Shown: piece by piece, positions 55,248 through 64,000 of the stretch
How positions within the stretch are numbered: the stretch's first letter is position 1
Layout: every line of letters starts with the position of its first letter
Origin: Staphylococcus sp. IVB6181
GTDB lineage: Bacteria; Bacillota; Bacilli; Staphylococcales; Staphylococcaceae
Direction: 5' to 3'
Assembly: GCF_025561445.1 (NCBI RefSeq)
Contig: NZ_CP095096.1
Location: 661,822 to 725,821 of the forward strand
Length of the DNA stretch: 64,000 nt
Notes under the pieces: generated by a model
What the model was told of the DNA's origin: nothing
The model's database searches: none
What the model saw: only the letters and a program-made list of their open reading frames with translations
Program-made: the position numbers and the translations under genes

Positions 55248-55904
55248 ATGTTGAAAATTGTTATTGCAGATGATTATGCCGTGGTAAGAACCGGCTTCTC
55301 TATGATTTTGAACTTTCAAGAGGATATGGAAGTCGTTGCTACCGCAGCTGAGGGTGTTGAAGCATACCAAGAAGTGATGCAGCACCGCCCTGACGTATTA
55401 ATAATGGATTTAAGTATGCCGCCAGGAGAATCAGGGTTAATTGCAACGAGTAAAATCGTTGAAAGTTTTCCGGAAACTAAGATACTCATCTTAACGATGT
55501 ATGATGATGATGAGTATCTCTTCCATGTTTTAAGAAACGGAGCAAAAGGTTATATTTTAAAAAATGCTCCGGATGAACAATTGATTTCGGCAGTACGCAC
55601 CGTTTATCGCGGTGATACTTATATCGACCCTAAGATGACAACATCTTTGGTTAATGAATTTGTAAATAATTCTGATCAAGATGCCAAACGTTCGAATGAT
55701 CCGTATAGAATTCTTTCTAAACGCGAACTTGAAATCTTGCCGCTGATTGCGAAGGGTTACGGAAATAAAGATATCGCTGAAAAATTATTTGTATCTGTTA
55801 AAACAGTAGAGGCGCATAAAACGCATATTATGCAATAGCTGGAATTAAAATCGAAACCGGAATTAGTAGAATATGCCCTTAAGAAAAAATTACTTGATTT
55901 CTAA
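55248..55904 (+). pseudogene. nreC: response regulator NreC with an internal amber codon
   Basis: A LuxR/NarL-type regulator with receiver Asp54 in [10 protein letters not shown] and an HTH ([40 protein letters not shown], about 152-191). A TAG at 55836-55838 stops it after 196 codons. The same frame continues 21 codons with LELKSKPELVEYALKKKLLDF, the normal NreC ending, then TAA and a terminator. Other staphylococci have Lys at this place (AAG to TAG, one base). The stop removes the last helix of the DNA-binding domain. A TTG at 55251 is an alternative start giving the 217-residue length. Frame intact otherwise, so recent lesion or read error. Confidence 0.85.
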
Positions 55905-55917
55905 ATCAAGGCTTATT

Positions 55918-55940
55918 GAACTCATCGTGATGATGGGTTC
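55918..55940 (+). terminator. terminator of nar-nre
   Basis: GAACTCATC (55918-55926) pairs with GATGGGTTC (55932-55940), one G-T pair, then T7. It lies just past the distal nreC stop. Confidence 0.9.
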
Positions 55941-56028
55941 TTTTTTTATGCAAAAATTGTGGCTGTATTGTGAAAAATATAGGTGGAAATGAATAGAAAA
56001 GCTGTGTTGTTTAAACGTAAACAAGGGA

Positions 56029-56065
56029 TTAGGGAAATGCCGAGGGATTTAAGGGAATGCCCTTA
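56029..56065. promoter_or_regulatory. NreC-type sites upstream of narT
   Basis: TAAGGGAATGCCCTTA (56050-56065) is a perfect palindrome around AATG and matches the NreC pattern; a weaker TTAGGGAAATGCC lies at 56029-56041. Confidence 0.7.
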
Positions 56066-56103
56066 TGTTCAATAATTCACCTAAAGACTAAAATATAAAG
56101 TGT

Positions 56104-56173
56104 AAGCAGTATTCCCAGCTGATAAATAAAATAACTTCGACTCAAAAAATATATCAGTGGGGTACTGCTCTTC
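56104..56173 (+). ncRNA. long hairpin in the narT leader
   Basis: GCAGTATTCCCAGCTGATA pairs with TATCAGTGGGGTACTGC across about 28 bases, with a two-base bulge. A weak T-rich run (TCTTCTTATT) follows. It lies between the NreC sites and narT, so it is in the 5' untranslated RNA. Confidence 0.45.
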
Positions 56174-56209
56174 TTATTAATTGATATGAAAAATGTTAGG
56201 GTGAAAAAA

Positions 56210-57370
56210 ATGAACAAATCAAAAGGTGGTTTACAATTAACTGTCCAAACCTTGAGTTTGGTTGCTGGTTTCATGGTTTGGAGTATTATCGCTCCATTAA
56301 TGCCGTTAATTTCACAAGATATTAAAATTACCAGCGGACAAATTTCTATTGTACTCGCGATTCCAGTTATTTTAGGATCTGTACTGCGTATTCCATTCGG
56401 CTATTTGACGAATATCATCGGTGCCAAATGGGTCTTCTTCTCCAGCTTTATTATTTTGCTCGTTCCAATCTTTTTATTAAGCCAAGCGCAATCTGTAAAT
56501 ATGTTAATGATTGCTGGATTCTTCTTAGGTGTCGGGGGCGCTATTTTCTCAGTAGGTGTTACATCTATTCCTAAATATTTCCCTAAAGAAAAAGTCGGGT
56601 TAGCTAACGGTATTTATGGTATGGGTAACCTCGGTACTGCGGTATCTTCTTTCTTAGCACCGCCGATTGCAGGTATGATCGGTTGGCAATCTACAGTAAG
56701 ACTTTACTTGATTGTAATGGCAGTATTTGCGATTTTAATGTTCTTCTTAGGTGATGCGAAAGAACCTAAAGTTAAAATTCCTCTAATCGCACAAACAAAA
56801 GATTTAATGAAAGGCTTGCGTTTATACTACTTAAGCTTATGGTATTTCATCACATTCGGTTCATTCGTCGCATTCGGTATCTTCTTACCGAAATATTTAG
56901 TGGACCACTTCGAACTTACATCTGTCGATGCGGGTATCAGAGCAGGGGTCTTCATCGCAATTGCGACGACGCTTAGACCTTTAGGCGGTATTATCGGAGA
57001 CAAAATCGATGCTGTCAAAGCATTGAAAATCGACTTCATTATTATGATTATCGGCGCTGCGATTTTAGGCTTTGCGGATGATATATTTTTCTTCACAGTC
57101 GGTTGTTTGATGATCAGTGCATGTGCGGGTATCGGTAACGGATTAGTCTTTAAATTAGTACCGCATTATTTCCAAAAAGAAGCAGGTGTCGCAAACGGTA
57201 TTGTGTCTATGATGGGCGGACTTGGAGGTTTCTTCCCGCCATTAGTTATTACTTATGTGACAAGCTTAACAGGTACGAGTCACTTAGCATTTATCTTCCT
57301 AGCATTGTTTGGAGTCATTGCGTTAATTACAATGTGGCATTTAAGCAAAAGAAATCGTGCCTTAGTTTAA
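56210..57370 (+). CDS. narT: nitrate/nitrite transporter NarT
   Basis: A 386-aa MFS transporter of the nitrate-nitrite porter group, close in length to S. carnosus NarT (388). The NNP signatures [40 protein letters not shown] (about 104-143) and the C-terminal repeat [25 protein letters not shown] (about 322-346) are clear. I start at ATG 56210 (AGGGTG upstream); an in-frame ATG at 56186 is less likely. It lies after nreABC with its own NreC sites. Confidence 0.93.
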   Translation: MNKSKGGLQLTVQTLSLVAGFMVWSIIAPLMPLISQDIKITSGQISIVLAIPVILGSVLRIPFGYLTNIIGAKWVFFSSFIILLVPIFLLSQAQSVNMLMIAGFFLGVGGAIFSVGVTSIPKYFPKEKVGLANGIYGMGNLGTAVSSFLAPPIAGMIGWQSTVRLYLIVMAVFAILMFFLGDAKEPKVKIPLIAQTKDLMKGLRLYYLSLWYFITFGSFVAFGIFLPKYLVDHFELTSVDAGIRAGVFIAIATTLRPLGGIIGDKIDAVKALKIDFIIMIIGAAILGFADDIFFFTVGCLMISACAGIGNGLVFKLVPHYFQKEAGVANGIVSMMGGLGGFFPPLVITYVTSLTGTSHLAFIFLALFGVIALITMWHLSKRNRALV

Positions 57371-57411
57371 CCCCATAATGGATGAATGAAAATGTAAATA
57401 TTGAAGACAGC

Positions 57412-57447
57412 AGCACAATGGATGCAAGATGAGGCATCTGTTGTGCT
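57412..57447 (+). terminator. terminator of narT
   Basis: AGCACAA-TG-GATGC pairs with GCATC-TG-TTGTGCT, then TTTTTC. Confidence 0.85.
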
Positions 57448-57475
57448 TTTTCATTCAGTAAATGCAATGAAAAAA

Positions 57476-57497
57476 GGACTAGTCAATGCGCTAGTCC
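57476..57497 (-). terminator. terminator of the FtsW/RodA gene
   Basis: GGACTAG (57476-57482) pairs with CTAGTCC (57491-57497); on the minus strand T6 follows. Confidence 0.8.
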
Positions 57498-57502
57498 TAA
57501 TC

Positions 57503-58708
57503 TTATTTAATAATGTATGGTTTTGTTTTAGCCGGGAGATTGCGGTCACGGTTGATTTTGCGTGTGGTCATGATCAATGCTGCAAATGCAATACTGACAC
57601 TTAACATGGAAGAACCGCCGTAGCTTAATAGCGGCAATGTTACACCTGTTAATGGAATGACTCCAGAAACACCGCCGATATTGACGAAAGCTTGAATAAA
57701 GATATAGCTGCCGATACCAATACAAATCGATTTGTAGAAGTGGTTCTTCGTGCGGTTCGCATAGATTAAACACTTGGCTACGATAAAGCCGTAGAGTGCT
57801 AAAACAAAGAACACACCAATCAATCCCAATTCTTCGGATAAGACTGTAAAGATAAAGTCAGTATGAGGCTCTGGCAAATAACCGAGTTTTGAAATACCAT
57901 TGCCGAGACCTTTGCCTAAGAATTTGCCGTTGCCGATAGATATTAAGGCATTGGTTAATTGATAGCCTTCACTGTTTTCATACTTGAATGGATTCAAGAA
58001 GACGTTAATCCGATTTAAGCGGTAAATGTTTTTCGCATCAAACAATAATGTGTAACTCAAATACATAACAATAGGTATCATCGCAATGCCGAGAATTTGA
58101 AGCTTTACTTTATTTTTGATATCAGAGTAAAGCAGTATACAAGCGATAATCGCGACAGTCAGCATCGTACCGCCTAAGTCGCCTTGAAGCAAGACGAGAA
58201 CTAACCCGAAGCCCAGCAGCAGCAAGGGCGGAATCAAATGCTTAACTTTATAATCCCATCGTGAATTTAAGCGTCTGTCTATAATGTATGAGAAATAAAA
58301 GATTGAAGCGAGTTTTAAAAACTCTGAGGATTGAAGGCTGAAGAATCCTAAGCTGAGCCAGTTTTTCGAACCGTTGATTTCTTTACCGATTAATAAAGTT
58401 AAAGCGAGTAAGAAGAAGGTACCGAATAATAATACGATTTGAACATTGGATGATTTGAAAAAATCAATTCTGACAAACTGTGCAAAAAAGATGATAATCA
58501 AACCGATGAAAAAGTAGATGGCTTGGCGCTTCATAAAATGGTCGCTTGAAACAGGGAGACCGCCGGTCAAAGAGCCTTTTGAAGCAGGCACCATACTTGC
58601 ACTGTAAACCATGACAATTCCTATTAAGCCGAGCAGGATAAAGGTCACAATCAAACTCAGGTCTACGCCTTTCATAGCAATCCGTGTGGATATGAGAAAT
58701 TTCTTCAC
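57503..58708 (-). CDS. FtsW/RodA/SpoVE (SEDS) family protein
   Basis: A 401-aa SEDS protein with about ten helices, a peptidoglycan glycosyltransferase family. GLIGIVMVYSASM (about 28-40), EINGSKNWLSLGFFSLQSSEFLK (about 109-131), YLPEPHTDFIFTVLSEELG (about 281-299), and PLTGVTLPLLSYGGSSM close to the C terminus are family marks. It looks nearer to FtsW (the PVSSDHFMKRQ loop resembles it) than to RodA. No PBP, ftsZ or division gene is adjacent, so it may be an extra paralogue. ATG 58708 follows a weak GAGGTG. Confidence 0.85.
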   Translation of the reverse strand: MKKFLISTRIAMKGVDLSLIVTFILLGLIGIVMVYSASMVPASKGSLTGGLPVSSDHFMKRQAIYFFIGLIIIFFAQFVRIDFFKSSNVQIVLLFGTFFLLALTLLIGKEINGSKNWLSLGFFSLQSSEFLKLASIFYFSYIIDRRLNSRWDYKVKHLIPPLLLLGFGLVLVLLQGDLGGTMLTVAIIACILLYSDIKNKVKLQILGIAMIPIVMYLSYTLLFDAKNIYRLNRINVFLNPFKYENSEGYQLTNALISIGNGKFLGKGLGNGISKLGYLPEPHTDFIFTVLSEELGLIGVFFVLALYGFIVAKCLIYANRTKNHFYKSICIGIGSYIFIQAFVNIGGVSGVIPLTGVTLPLLSYGGSSMLSVSIAFAALIMTTRKINRDRNLPAKTKPYIIK

Positions 58709-58914
58709 GTTAAGTCACCTCTATGTATATCTGTTTTGTACAAACGTGCAAAATATAAGCATTAAATATCTATTATATAGATTTTGTTAACAAGTATCCA
58801 CTTTAAACAGGTGGAAATTTAATGAAATATGAAAAACATCAGCCATAAAAAAGAAGCCTTGAGCATAGCCAAGACTTCTAATTTCAAAACTTATCTTCTA
58901 ACAAGCTTTATTTA

Positions 58915-60084
58915 CTATTTTACGGTATCATAATAACGAATATTGTCTGAAACTTCTTTAAGGTAGAAATTACCTTTAGGTTCAACTTCTAATTCGCGAT
59001 CATGATCAAATTCTAAATTGTCGAAGCGTTTGAAGAAAGTTTCATATTCTTCAACAGAAAGTGCTTTGCGGTTTTTCAGCATGGCTTGATGTGCTTCTAC
59101 ATCTAACGCATCTTTGAATCCATCTGAAAGTGTAGCAGTATAGAATTCGCCGACTGAACCTGAACCGTAACTGAACAATCCGATGTGATCGCCTGCGTTA
59201 AGGTCATGGTTTTCAAGAAGTGAAATCAAGCTGAGATATAATGAGCCTGTATAAATGTTGCCGACATAACGATTGTAATCGGTTGCAGATTTATAGCTGT
59301 CATTTAGTCTTGCTTGTGTATCTTCTGACGCTGTATCTGTTAGAATAGAATCAAGTGCTTTTTGACCCATCTTTGTGAAGGGAACATGGAAGCATAGCGC
59401 AGCAAAGTCAGACAATGATTTATGATAACGTTTCGCGTATTCGTTCCAGCTTTCTTGGAAAGAGTGGATATAAGCATCTTTAGATAATTTACCGTCAACA
59501 AGCGGGTAAATTTCACCAGATGGTCGCCAGAAATCGTAAACGTCTTCTGTAAATGCAACTGAATCATCATGTAATTCGGCGATGCGCGGGTTGTGGCTGA
59601 TTACCATAGCGACTGCACCAGCACCTTGTGTCGGTTCACCGCCGCTGTTCAGTCCGTAACGCGCTGTATCACTTGCGATGACTAATACTTTTTCATTAGG
59701 ACGTGGTACTAAATAATCTTTTGCCATTTGAATCGCTGGTGTCGCAGCATAACATGCTTCTTTCATCTCGAGACAACGTGCAAAAGGTTGAATTCCCAAC
59801 AGATGATGAATTTGTACAGCAGAGGCTTTTGCGGAATCAATTGCAGATTCTGTCGCAACGATCACCATCGTAATATTTTTCTTGTCTTGTTCTGTTATGA
59901 TAGGTTGAGCAGCGTTAGCACCCATAGACACAATGTCTTGACTGACCGGGCTTACAGCCATTTCAGTCTGGCCGATTCCAATCAGAAACTTGTTTGGGTC
60001 TACGTCGCGTGCTTTTGCTAATTCAGCCATATCTACGTAGAAGTTCGGAATATAAAAATTAAGTTGGTCGATACCAATTGTCAT
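58915..60084 (-). CDS. mvaS: hydroxymethylglutaryl-CoA synthase
   Basis: A 389-aa thiolase-fold enzyme of the mevalonate pathway, joining acetyl-CoA and acetoacetyl-CoA. Catalytic Cys111 lies in [14 protein letters not shown] and Glu79 in VATESAID, the positions known from S. aureus Mva[13 protein letters not shown] carries the catalytic His near 233. RBS AAAGGAT before ATG 60084. Divergent from the thiolase-mvaA pair. Confidence 0.95.
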   Translation of the reverse strand: MTIGIDQLNFYIPNFYVDMAELAKARDVDPNKFLIGIGQTEMAVSPVSQDIVSMGANAAQPIITEQDKKNITMVIVATESAIDSAKASAVQIHHLLGIQPFARCLEMKEACYAATPAIQMAKDYLVPRPNEKVLVIASDTARYGLNSGGEPTQGAGAVAMVISHNPRIAELHDDSVAFTEDVYDFWRPSGEIYPLVDGKLSKDAYIHSFQESWNEYAKRYHKSLSDFAALCFHVPFTKMGQKALDSILTDTASEDTQARLNDSYKSATDYNRYVGNIYTGSLYLSLISLLENHDLNAGDHIGLFSYGSGSVGEFYTATLSDGFKDALDVEAHQAMLKNRKALSVEEYETFFKRFDNLEFDHDRELEVEPKGNFYLKEVSDNIRYYDTVK

Positions 60085-60195
60085 AAATAACCAACATCCT
60101 TTCTTGATATGTTAAATCACTTTAAATCATATCAAAAGAGAGTACAAAAATACAATTTTAAATTAGTAGCTAGTGATAAAAAAGGAGACTAAATT

Positions 60196-61347
60196 ATGAG
60201 CAAAATCGCAATTGTAAGTGCAAAACGTACACCAGTAGGTAAATTCAGAGGGAAATTAAGAGATTATTCTGCAGTACAACTTGGCACCATCGCTCTAGAG
60301 GCAGCCATCGATGCTATCCAACTGCCGAAAGATCAAATTGAAAATGTTATTTTCGGTAATGTCTTGCAAGCAGGCAATGGCCAAAACCCTGCACGTCAGA
60401 TTTTAGTGAATGCAGGTCTGCCTACAACCACTCCTGGAATGACTATTAATGAAGTATGCGGATCTGGTTTGAAAGCTGTAATTCTAGGCAAACAACTGAT
60501 TCAATTAGGGGAAGCAAAAGTTGTTGCTGTCGGCGGTGTTGAAAGTATGACCAATGCACCGAAACTTGTTTTGCCGGGCCAAGAAAAACCTGTGCCGAGT
60601 TTCATGCATGACGGTTTAACAGATGCATTTGAAAATGTACCGATGGGTATTACAGCTGAACGTATTGCTGATCAATATAAAGTGACTCGCGAACAACAAG
60701 ATGAATTTGCAGTCAAATCACATAAAAAAGCATTTGAAGCATCAGAAGCAGGCAAATATGACCAAGAAATGATTCCGTTAAAAGATGCTGATGGGGAAGA
60801 AATGACAACGGATGAAGGTATCCGCGGCAACAGCAATGTGGAAAAACTTGCGACATTGGATACAATCTTCAAAGAAGACGGTACAGTAACAGCAGGCAAC
60901 GCTTCAAGTATCAATGACGGTGCTTCAGCACTGATTTTAATGGATGCGGACTATGCACGTGAAAACGGCTATGAAATTATGGGTATTTTAGGCGACTATG
61001 CAGAAGTAGGCTGTGATCCTGAAATTATGGGTATTGCACCATTCTACGCAGTATCTAAATTGCTTGAGAAAACAGGTCAAACGATTAATGATATCGACTT
61101 AGTAGAAATGACTGAAGCTTTCGCAGTACAAAGTATTGCAGTTCAAGATAATCTGCATATTCCGGATGAGAAATTGAATATTTACGGCGGTGCGGTCGCA
61201 ATCGGACATCCGATTGGTGCTTCAGGTGCGCGTCTGGTAACTTCGCTTGTGCATGAATTGCATCAAGAAAACAAAAAGAACGGTATCGCAACAGCGTGTA
61301 TCGGCGGCGGCTTAGGTTTAGCATTAGAAGTTGAAAAAGGAGAGTAG
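60196..61347 (+). CDS. acetyl-CoA C-acetyltransferase (thiolase)
   Basis: A 383-aa biosynthetic thiolase making acetoacetyl-CoA, the first step of the mevalonate route. The acyl-Cys is Cys88 in NEVCGSGLKA; GHPIGASGAR near 343 carries the His; the second Cys is in TACIGGGLG near 373. It precedes mvaA by five bases and faces mvaS, which supports a mevalonate role over fatty acid breakdown. RBS AAAAGGAGA. Confidence 0.92.
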   Translation: MSKIAIVSAKRTPVGKFRGKLRDYSAVQLGTIALEAAIDAIQLPKDQIENVIFGNVLQAGNGQNPARQILVNAGLPTTTPGMTINEVCGSGLKAVILGKQLIQLGEAKVVAVGGVESMTNAPKLVLPGQEKPVPSFMHDGLTDAFENVPMGITAERIADQYKVTREQQDEFAVKSHKKAFEASEAGKYDQEMIPLKDADGEEMTTDEGIRGNSNVEKLATLDTIFKEDGTVTAGNASSINDGASALILMDADYARENGYEIMGILGDYAEVGCDPEIMGIAPFYAVSKLLEKTGQTINDIDLVEMTEAFAVQSIAVQDNLHIPDEKLNIYGGAVAIGHPIGASGARLVTSLVHELHQENKKNGIATACIGGGLGLALEVEKGE

Positions 61348-61352
61348 TCAGA

Positions 61353-62627
61353 ATGAAAGCATTGGGAAAAGATTTTCGACATTTATCACGTCAAGATAAA
61401 TTACAACGCTTAGAAGACAACGGCTGGATTTCATCAGAAAGTCATCAAGAATTATTAGACTTGCCGCTGCTTTCAGAAGAAGTTGCGGACAGCTTAATTG
61501 AAAATGTAATCACACAAGGCGCATTGCCTGTAGGCTTATTGCCAGAAATCATTGTAGAAGGCAAACACTATGCGGTGCCGATGATGGTAGAAGAACCTTC
61601 TGTTGTCGCTGCTGCTAGTTATGGTTCTAAACTTGTGAATAAAACAGGCGGATTCAAAGTCGAATCCAGCGAACGCTTAATGATAGGGCAAATCGTCTTT
61701 ATGGACGTTAAAGACCCGAAAGCATTAGCTGAGCAATTATTAGATAAAGAGGATCAAATCCATCAAATCGCTGATACAGCGTATCCATCTATTCTTAAAC
61801 GCGGCGGCGGTTACCGTAAAATCGATGTCGACACATTTGAGAATGAACAGCTTGTTTCATTGAAGGTTTATGTAGATACGAAAGATGCGATGGGTGCGAA
61901 CATGATGAATACCATCTTAGAAGGCATTTCAGGCTTCTTGAAGGGCGAATGGCCTGAGATTAATGTATTAATGAGCATTTTGTCTAATCACGCTACAGCG
62001 TCGGTTGTGCGTGTCTCAGGAGAAATCGATATTGAGGATTTAGCACGCGGAGAAATGAGCGGTGCTGAAATTGCAAGACGCTTAGAAGCGGCTTCTGTAT
62101 TAGCTTATGTAGATCCATATCGAGCAGTTACACACAATAAAGGTGTAATGAACGGTATTCATGCTGTCGTGCTTGCGACAGGCAATGATACACGCAGTGC
62201 AGAAGCGAGTGCACATGCTTATGCATGCAAAGAAGGGCAATACCGCAGTATGACTAAATGGGAATATCTTGAAGACAAAGGCCGTTTGAAAGGCACAATT
62301 GAGATTCCTATGACATTAGCAACGGTCGGCGGCGGTACGAAAGTCGTTCCGATTGCACGTCTTTCTCAAGAAATCTTACATGTAGATTCAGCACAAGAAT
62401 TAGGCGAAGTCGCAGCGGCTGTAGGCCTTGCGCAAAACTTCTCTGCATGCCGCGCATTAGTATCTGAAGGCATTCAAGAAGGCCATATGAGTCTGCAATA
62501 TAAATCACTTGCGATTGTCGCAGGTGCCAAAGGTGCAGAAATCGAACAAGTTGCGGATGCTTTAAAACAAGCAGAAACAGCAAATATGGCTAAAGCAGAA
62601 GCGCTATTAAAAGAATTAAGAGGATAA
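61353..62627 (+). CDS. mvaA: hydroxymethylglutaryl-CoA reductase (class II)
   Basis: A 424-aa class II reductase forming mevalonate. MMVEEPSVVAAASYGSKL (about 75-92) carries the catalytic Glu; DAMGANMMNTILEGI (about 178-192) is the family signature 1; NKGVMNGIHAVVLATGNDTR (about 265-284) has the catalytic Asp/Asn region; the catalytic His lies in QEGHMSLQ near 375. RBS AAAGGAGAG. Confidence 0.94.
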   Translation: MKALGKDFRHLSRQDKLQRLEDNGWISSESHQELLDLPLLSEEVADSLIENVITQGALPVGLLPEIIVEGKHYAVPMMVEEPSVVAAASYGSKLVNKTGGFKVESSERLMIGQIVFMDVKDPKALAEQLLDKEDQIHQIADTAYPSILKRGGGYRKIDVDTFENEQLVSLKVYVDTKDAMGANMMNTILEGISGFLKGEWPEINVLMSILSNHATASVVRVSGEIDIEDLARGEMSGAEIARRLEAASVLAYVDPYRAVTHNKGVMNGIHAVVLATGNDTRSAEASAHAYACKEGQYRSMTKWEYLEDKGRLKGTIEIPMTLATVGGGTKVVPIARLSQEILHVDSAQELGEVAAAVGLAQNFSACRALVSEGIQEGHMSLQYKSLAIVAGAKGAEIEQVADALKQAETANMAKAEALLKELRG

Positions 62628-62670
62628 TTATAAAGTCAGAAATATAATATAAAGCTGTAACCATAATAAA

Positions 62671-62703
62671 AGCAGCGCATCTTGTTAAACAGGATGCGCT
62701 GCT
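62671..62703. terminator. bidirectional terminator between mvaA and hsp20
   Basis: AGCAGCGCATC (62671-62681) pairs perfectly with GATGCGCTGCT (62693-62703); A3 before, T4 after. Confidence 0.85.
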
Positions 62704-62724
62704 TTTACTTGCAACGTAAATCTA

Positions 62725-63129
62725 TTAGTCGATTGAAATGTTTGAACCTGCGATGTCTTGTTCATCTTTTTTCGGCAATGTCACAGTAAGGACACCGTCT
62801 TTGTAAGATGCTGTGATACCGTCGCTTTCAATGTTGCTGAAAGAGAATTCACGGCTGACACTGTTTTCGCTGCGTTCTCTTTGGATTACGCGGCCTTCTT
62901 CATTTTCAGTGCGGCTTTCAATTGAACGTTTTGCACTGATTTTAAGTGTGCCTTCGTTGTAAGATAAGTTAATGTCCTTTTTATCAAATCCAGGTAAATC
63001 TGCTTTTACAATATATTGGTTATCTTTTTCTCTAATATCTGTTTTAACAGGATTGACCGTTGGAATTTGATCTATAAATTGGCGTCCGAATTCTTTAAAA
63101 ATGTCAGTTGGTTTGCTTTCGAAAGGCAT
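62725..63129 (-). CDS. Hsp20/alpha-crystallin small heat shock protein
   Basis: A 134-aa small chaperone. The alpha-crystallin domain covers about 28-125: DIREKDNQYIVKADLPGFDKKDI starts it and the hallmark ASYKDGVLTVTLPKK (A-x-x-x-G-V-L) closes it near 107-121. The usual C-terminal I-x-I anchor appears as SNISI. RBS AAAGGAGAG before ATG 63129. I saw no clear CIRCE or CtsR site upstream. Confidence 0.9.
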   Translation of the reverse strand: MPFESKPTDIFKEFGRQFIDQIPTVNPVKTDIREKDNQYIVKADLPGFDKKDINLSYNEGTLKISAKRSIESRTENEEGRVIQRERSENSVSREFSFSNIESDGITASYKDGVLTVTLPKKDEQDIAGSNISID

Positions 63130-63278
63130 CTAAAATCTCTCCTTTTTCATTTAATAAAATCCCGCTTTCTTGTTCATTACCCTTGATTTTCAGGGATAAT
63201 CCCAGTGAATCTTATGCGAGTTTCTATGATTCATTATACCAAATAGGAGAGGTGATAGATAATTAGAGGCTTTTCGTG

Positions 63279-63716
63279 TTATTCTTCAGTAAAGTTGTTA
63301 ACGATAAATTTCGTAAGGACAGATTTAATTGTTTTAGCATCTTCCCATGAGATGTCTAAATCATTGAAAACTTCCATTGAAATCTTAGCAATTTCGTGTC
63401 TTGTTTTAACCCCTTGCTCTGTTAAAGAGACTAAAAGATTACGTTCATCTGTAGGCTTTCTTAGTCTTTTAACAAGGCCTTTAGCTTCAAGCTTTTTGAT
63501 CATAGGTGTCAAAGTTCCCGAATCTAAATAAACACGCTGACCTAATGATTTGATATTAATAGATTCATCATCTTCTAACGCTAAAATGACAATATAAGCG
63601 GTATAGGTCAAACCGTACTTCTTTAGATGAGGTGTATAGCGTTTGATGATCTCTTTAGATGACACATAGAATAAAAAACATAATTGTTTTTCCAGAAAGT
63701 TGTTAGACTCATGCAA
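63279..63716 (-). CDS. MarR-type redox regulator, SarZ/MgrA/OhrR-like
   Basis: A 145-aa winged-helix protein. The start LEKQLCFLFYVSSKEIIKRY (8-27) places the single redox Cys at 13, as in SarZ, MgrA and OhrR. LDSGTLTPMIKKLEAKGLVKRLRKPTDERN (about 63-92) holds the recognition helix and wing. Resemblance to S. aureus SarZ is high at the N terminus. It may regulate the divergent nitroreductase gene; oxidative control is inferred from the Cys. RBS AAGGAGTG before ATG 63716. Confidence 0.85.
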   Translation of the reverse strand: MHESNNFLEKQLCFLFYVSSKEIIKRYTPHLKKYGLTYTAYIVILALEDDESINIKSLGQRVYLDSGTLTPMIKKLEAKGLVKRLRKPTDERNLLVSLTEQGVKTRHEIAKISMEVFNDLDISWEDAKTIKSVLTKFIVNNFTEE

Positions 63717-63876
63717 TTAAATCACTCCTTATTTAAACCAACGATATTATGAACGCTATCACTTGTCAAGAAGTAATTTCATCCATATAATTTACTGTGT
63801 TTAAGAATGATGATTCAAATGAGCGAAATAACATATCTTTTGCAGACAAACATATATAAAGGAGATAGTTGAAAAG

Positions 63877-64000
63877 ATGGAAAAACAATTATTTGATGAT
63901 GTACTCAAAGCACGCAAATCGGTGAAAGTATACGACAAGGATGTCAAAATTTCACATGAAGAAATGGATGAAATGCTGGAGAAAGCAGCTTTAGCACCTT
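63877..64000 (+). CDS. nitroreductase family protein, start only
   Basis: The window ends after 41 codons. KQLFDDVLKARKSVKVYDKD followed by ISHEEMDEMLEKAALAP is the N-terminal helix pair of FMN-dependent nitroreductases (the R-x-S-x-K/R-x-Y/F-D motif). AAAGGAG lies upstream at 63858-63864. It is divergent from the SarZ-like gene. The product cannot be described further because it is cut off. Confidence 0.7.
   Translation, partial: MEKQLFDDVLKARKSVKVYDKDVKISHEEMDEMLEKAALAP

Noticed and set aside
1-64000. tRNA, rRNA, CRISPR, insertion sequence, prophage or restriction genes
   Set aside because: I looked for cloverleaf arms, repeat-spacer arrays, transposase motifs and terminal repeats and saw none.

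Overview
The window is low-GC Firmicute chromosome and reads as Staphylococcus, closest to the S. carnosus group. The main reasons are: a complete nir-nar-nreABC-narT nitrate respiration block; an NreB sensor whose four Fe-S cysteines (59, 62, 74, 77) and phospho-acceptor His159 fall where I recall them in S. carnosus NreB; a gpmA/tcyABC neighbourhood; lytSR-lrgAB; norB; and the mevalonate genes mvaS/mvaA. I saw no rRNA, tRNA, CRISPR array, insertion sequence or prophage. Assignments come from reading the sequence and from family knowledge; no search was run.

Layout. 1-6012: fetAB-type ABC pair, an MFS exporter, a type B carboxylesterase and an APC permease. 6439-11866: a YdeI-like protein, a structured untranslated region, the opuCABCD osmolyte ABC operon and an FphF-like esterase. 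11931-17510: a TetR regulator with two DUF3147-type membrane proteins, then lrgB, lrgA, lytR and lytS, all on the minus strand. 17754-26397: norB, a frameshifted flp, a doubly broken kimA, a cycA-type permease with an in-frame stop, a C39-like peptidase and a Bcr/CflA exporter. 26571-33109: GtrA protein, CDF metal exporter, a very small transglycosylase, gpmA, a 35-codon metal-homeostasis gene with a Zur-like box, tcyABC and lipoprotein DsbA. 33287-36677: a three-gene metal locus behind a second Zur-like box. 36848-47042: small stress genes, nirC, the nir/siroheme operon, and an HxlR/MFS/aldo-keto reductase group. 47253-57370: narGHJI, nreABC and narT. 57503 to the end: a FtsW/RodA protein, mvaS, a thiolase and mvaA, Hsp20, a SarZ/MgrA-like regulator and the start of a nitroreductase.

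How it works together. NarT imports nitrate, NarGHI reduces it to nitrite, NirC moves nitrite, and NirBD reduces it to ammonium using siroheme made by the SUMT, precorrin-2 dehydrogenase and chelatase genes of the same operon. NreABC senses oxygen and nitrate. NreC-type palindromes of the form TAGGG-N4-CCCTA lie before narG and narT and within the terminator between nirC and nirR, and a near-perfect Rex box lies before nirR. In this sequence nreC itself carries an amber codon after its HTH, and narG has Arg in place of a conserved Trp beside its FS0 cluster ligands.

Most interesting. (1) A Zur-box-linked operon pairs a CzcO-like flavoprotein having a CCEVDCSC tail with a FeoB-like gate protein that lacks a G domain and with a separate COG0523 GTPase: it looks like a split, two-component FeoB-like metal transport system. 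(2) A second Zur-like box sits before a 35-codon gene whose 3' region can fold into a long closed RNA. (3) A three-way-junction RNA ending in a U-run precedes opuC. (4) Four genes carry single-base lesions (flp, kimA, cycA, nreC), which indicates either recent decay or sequence error.
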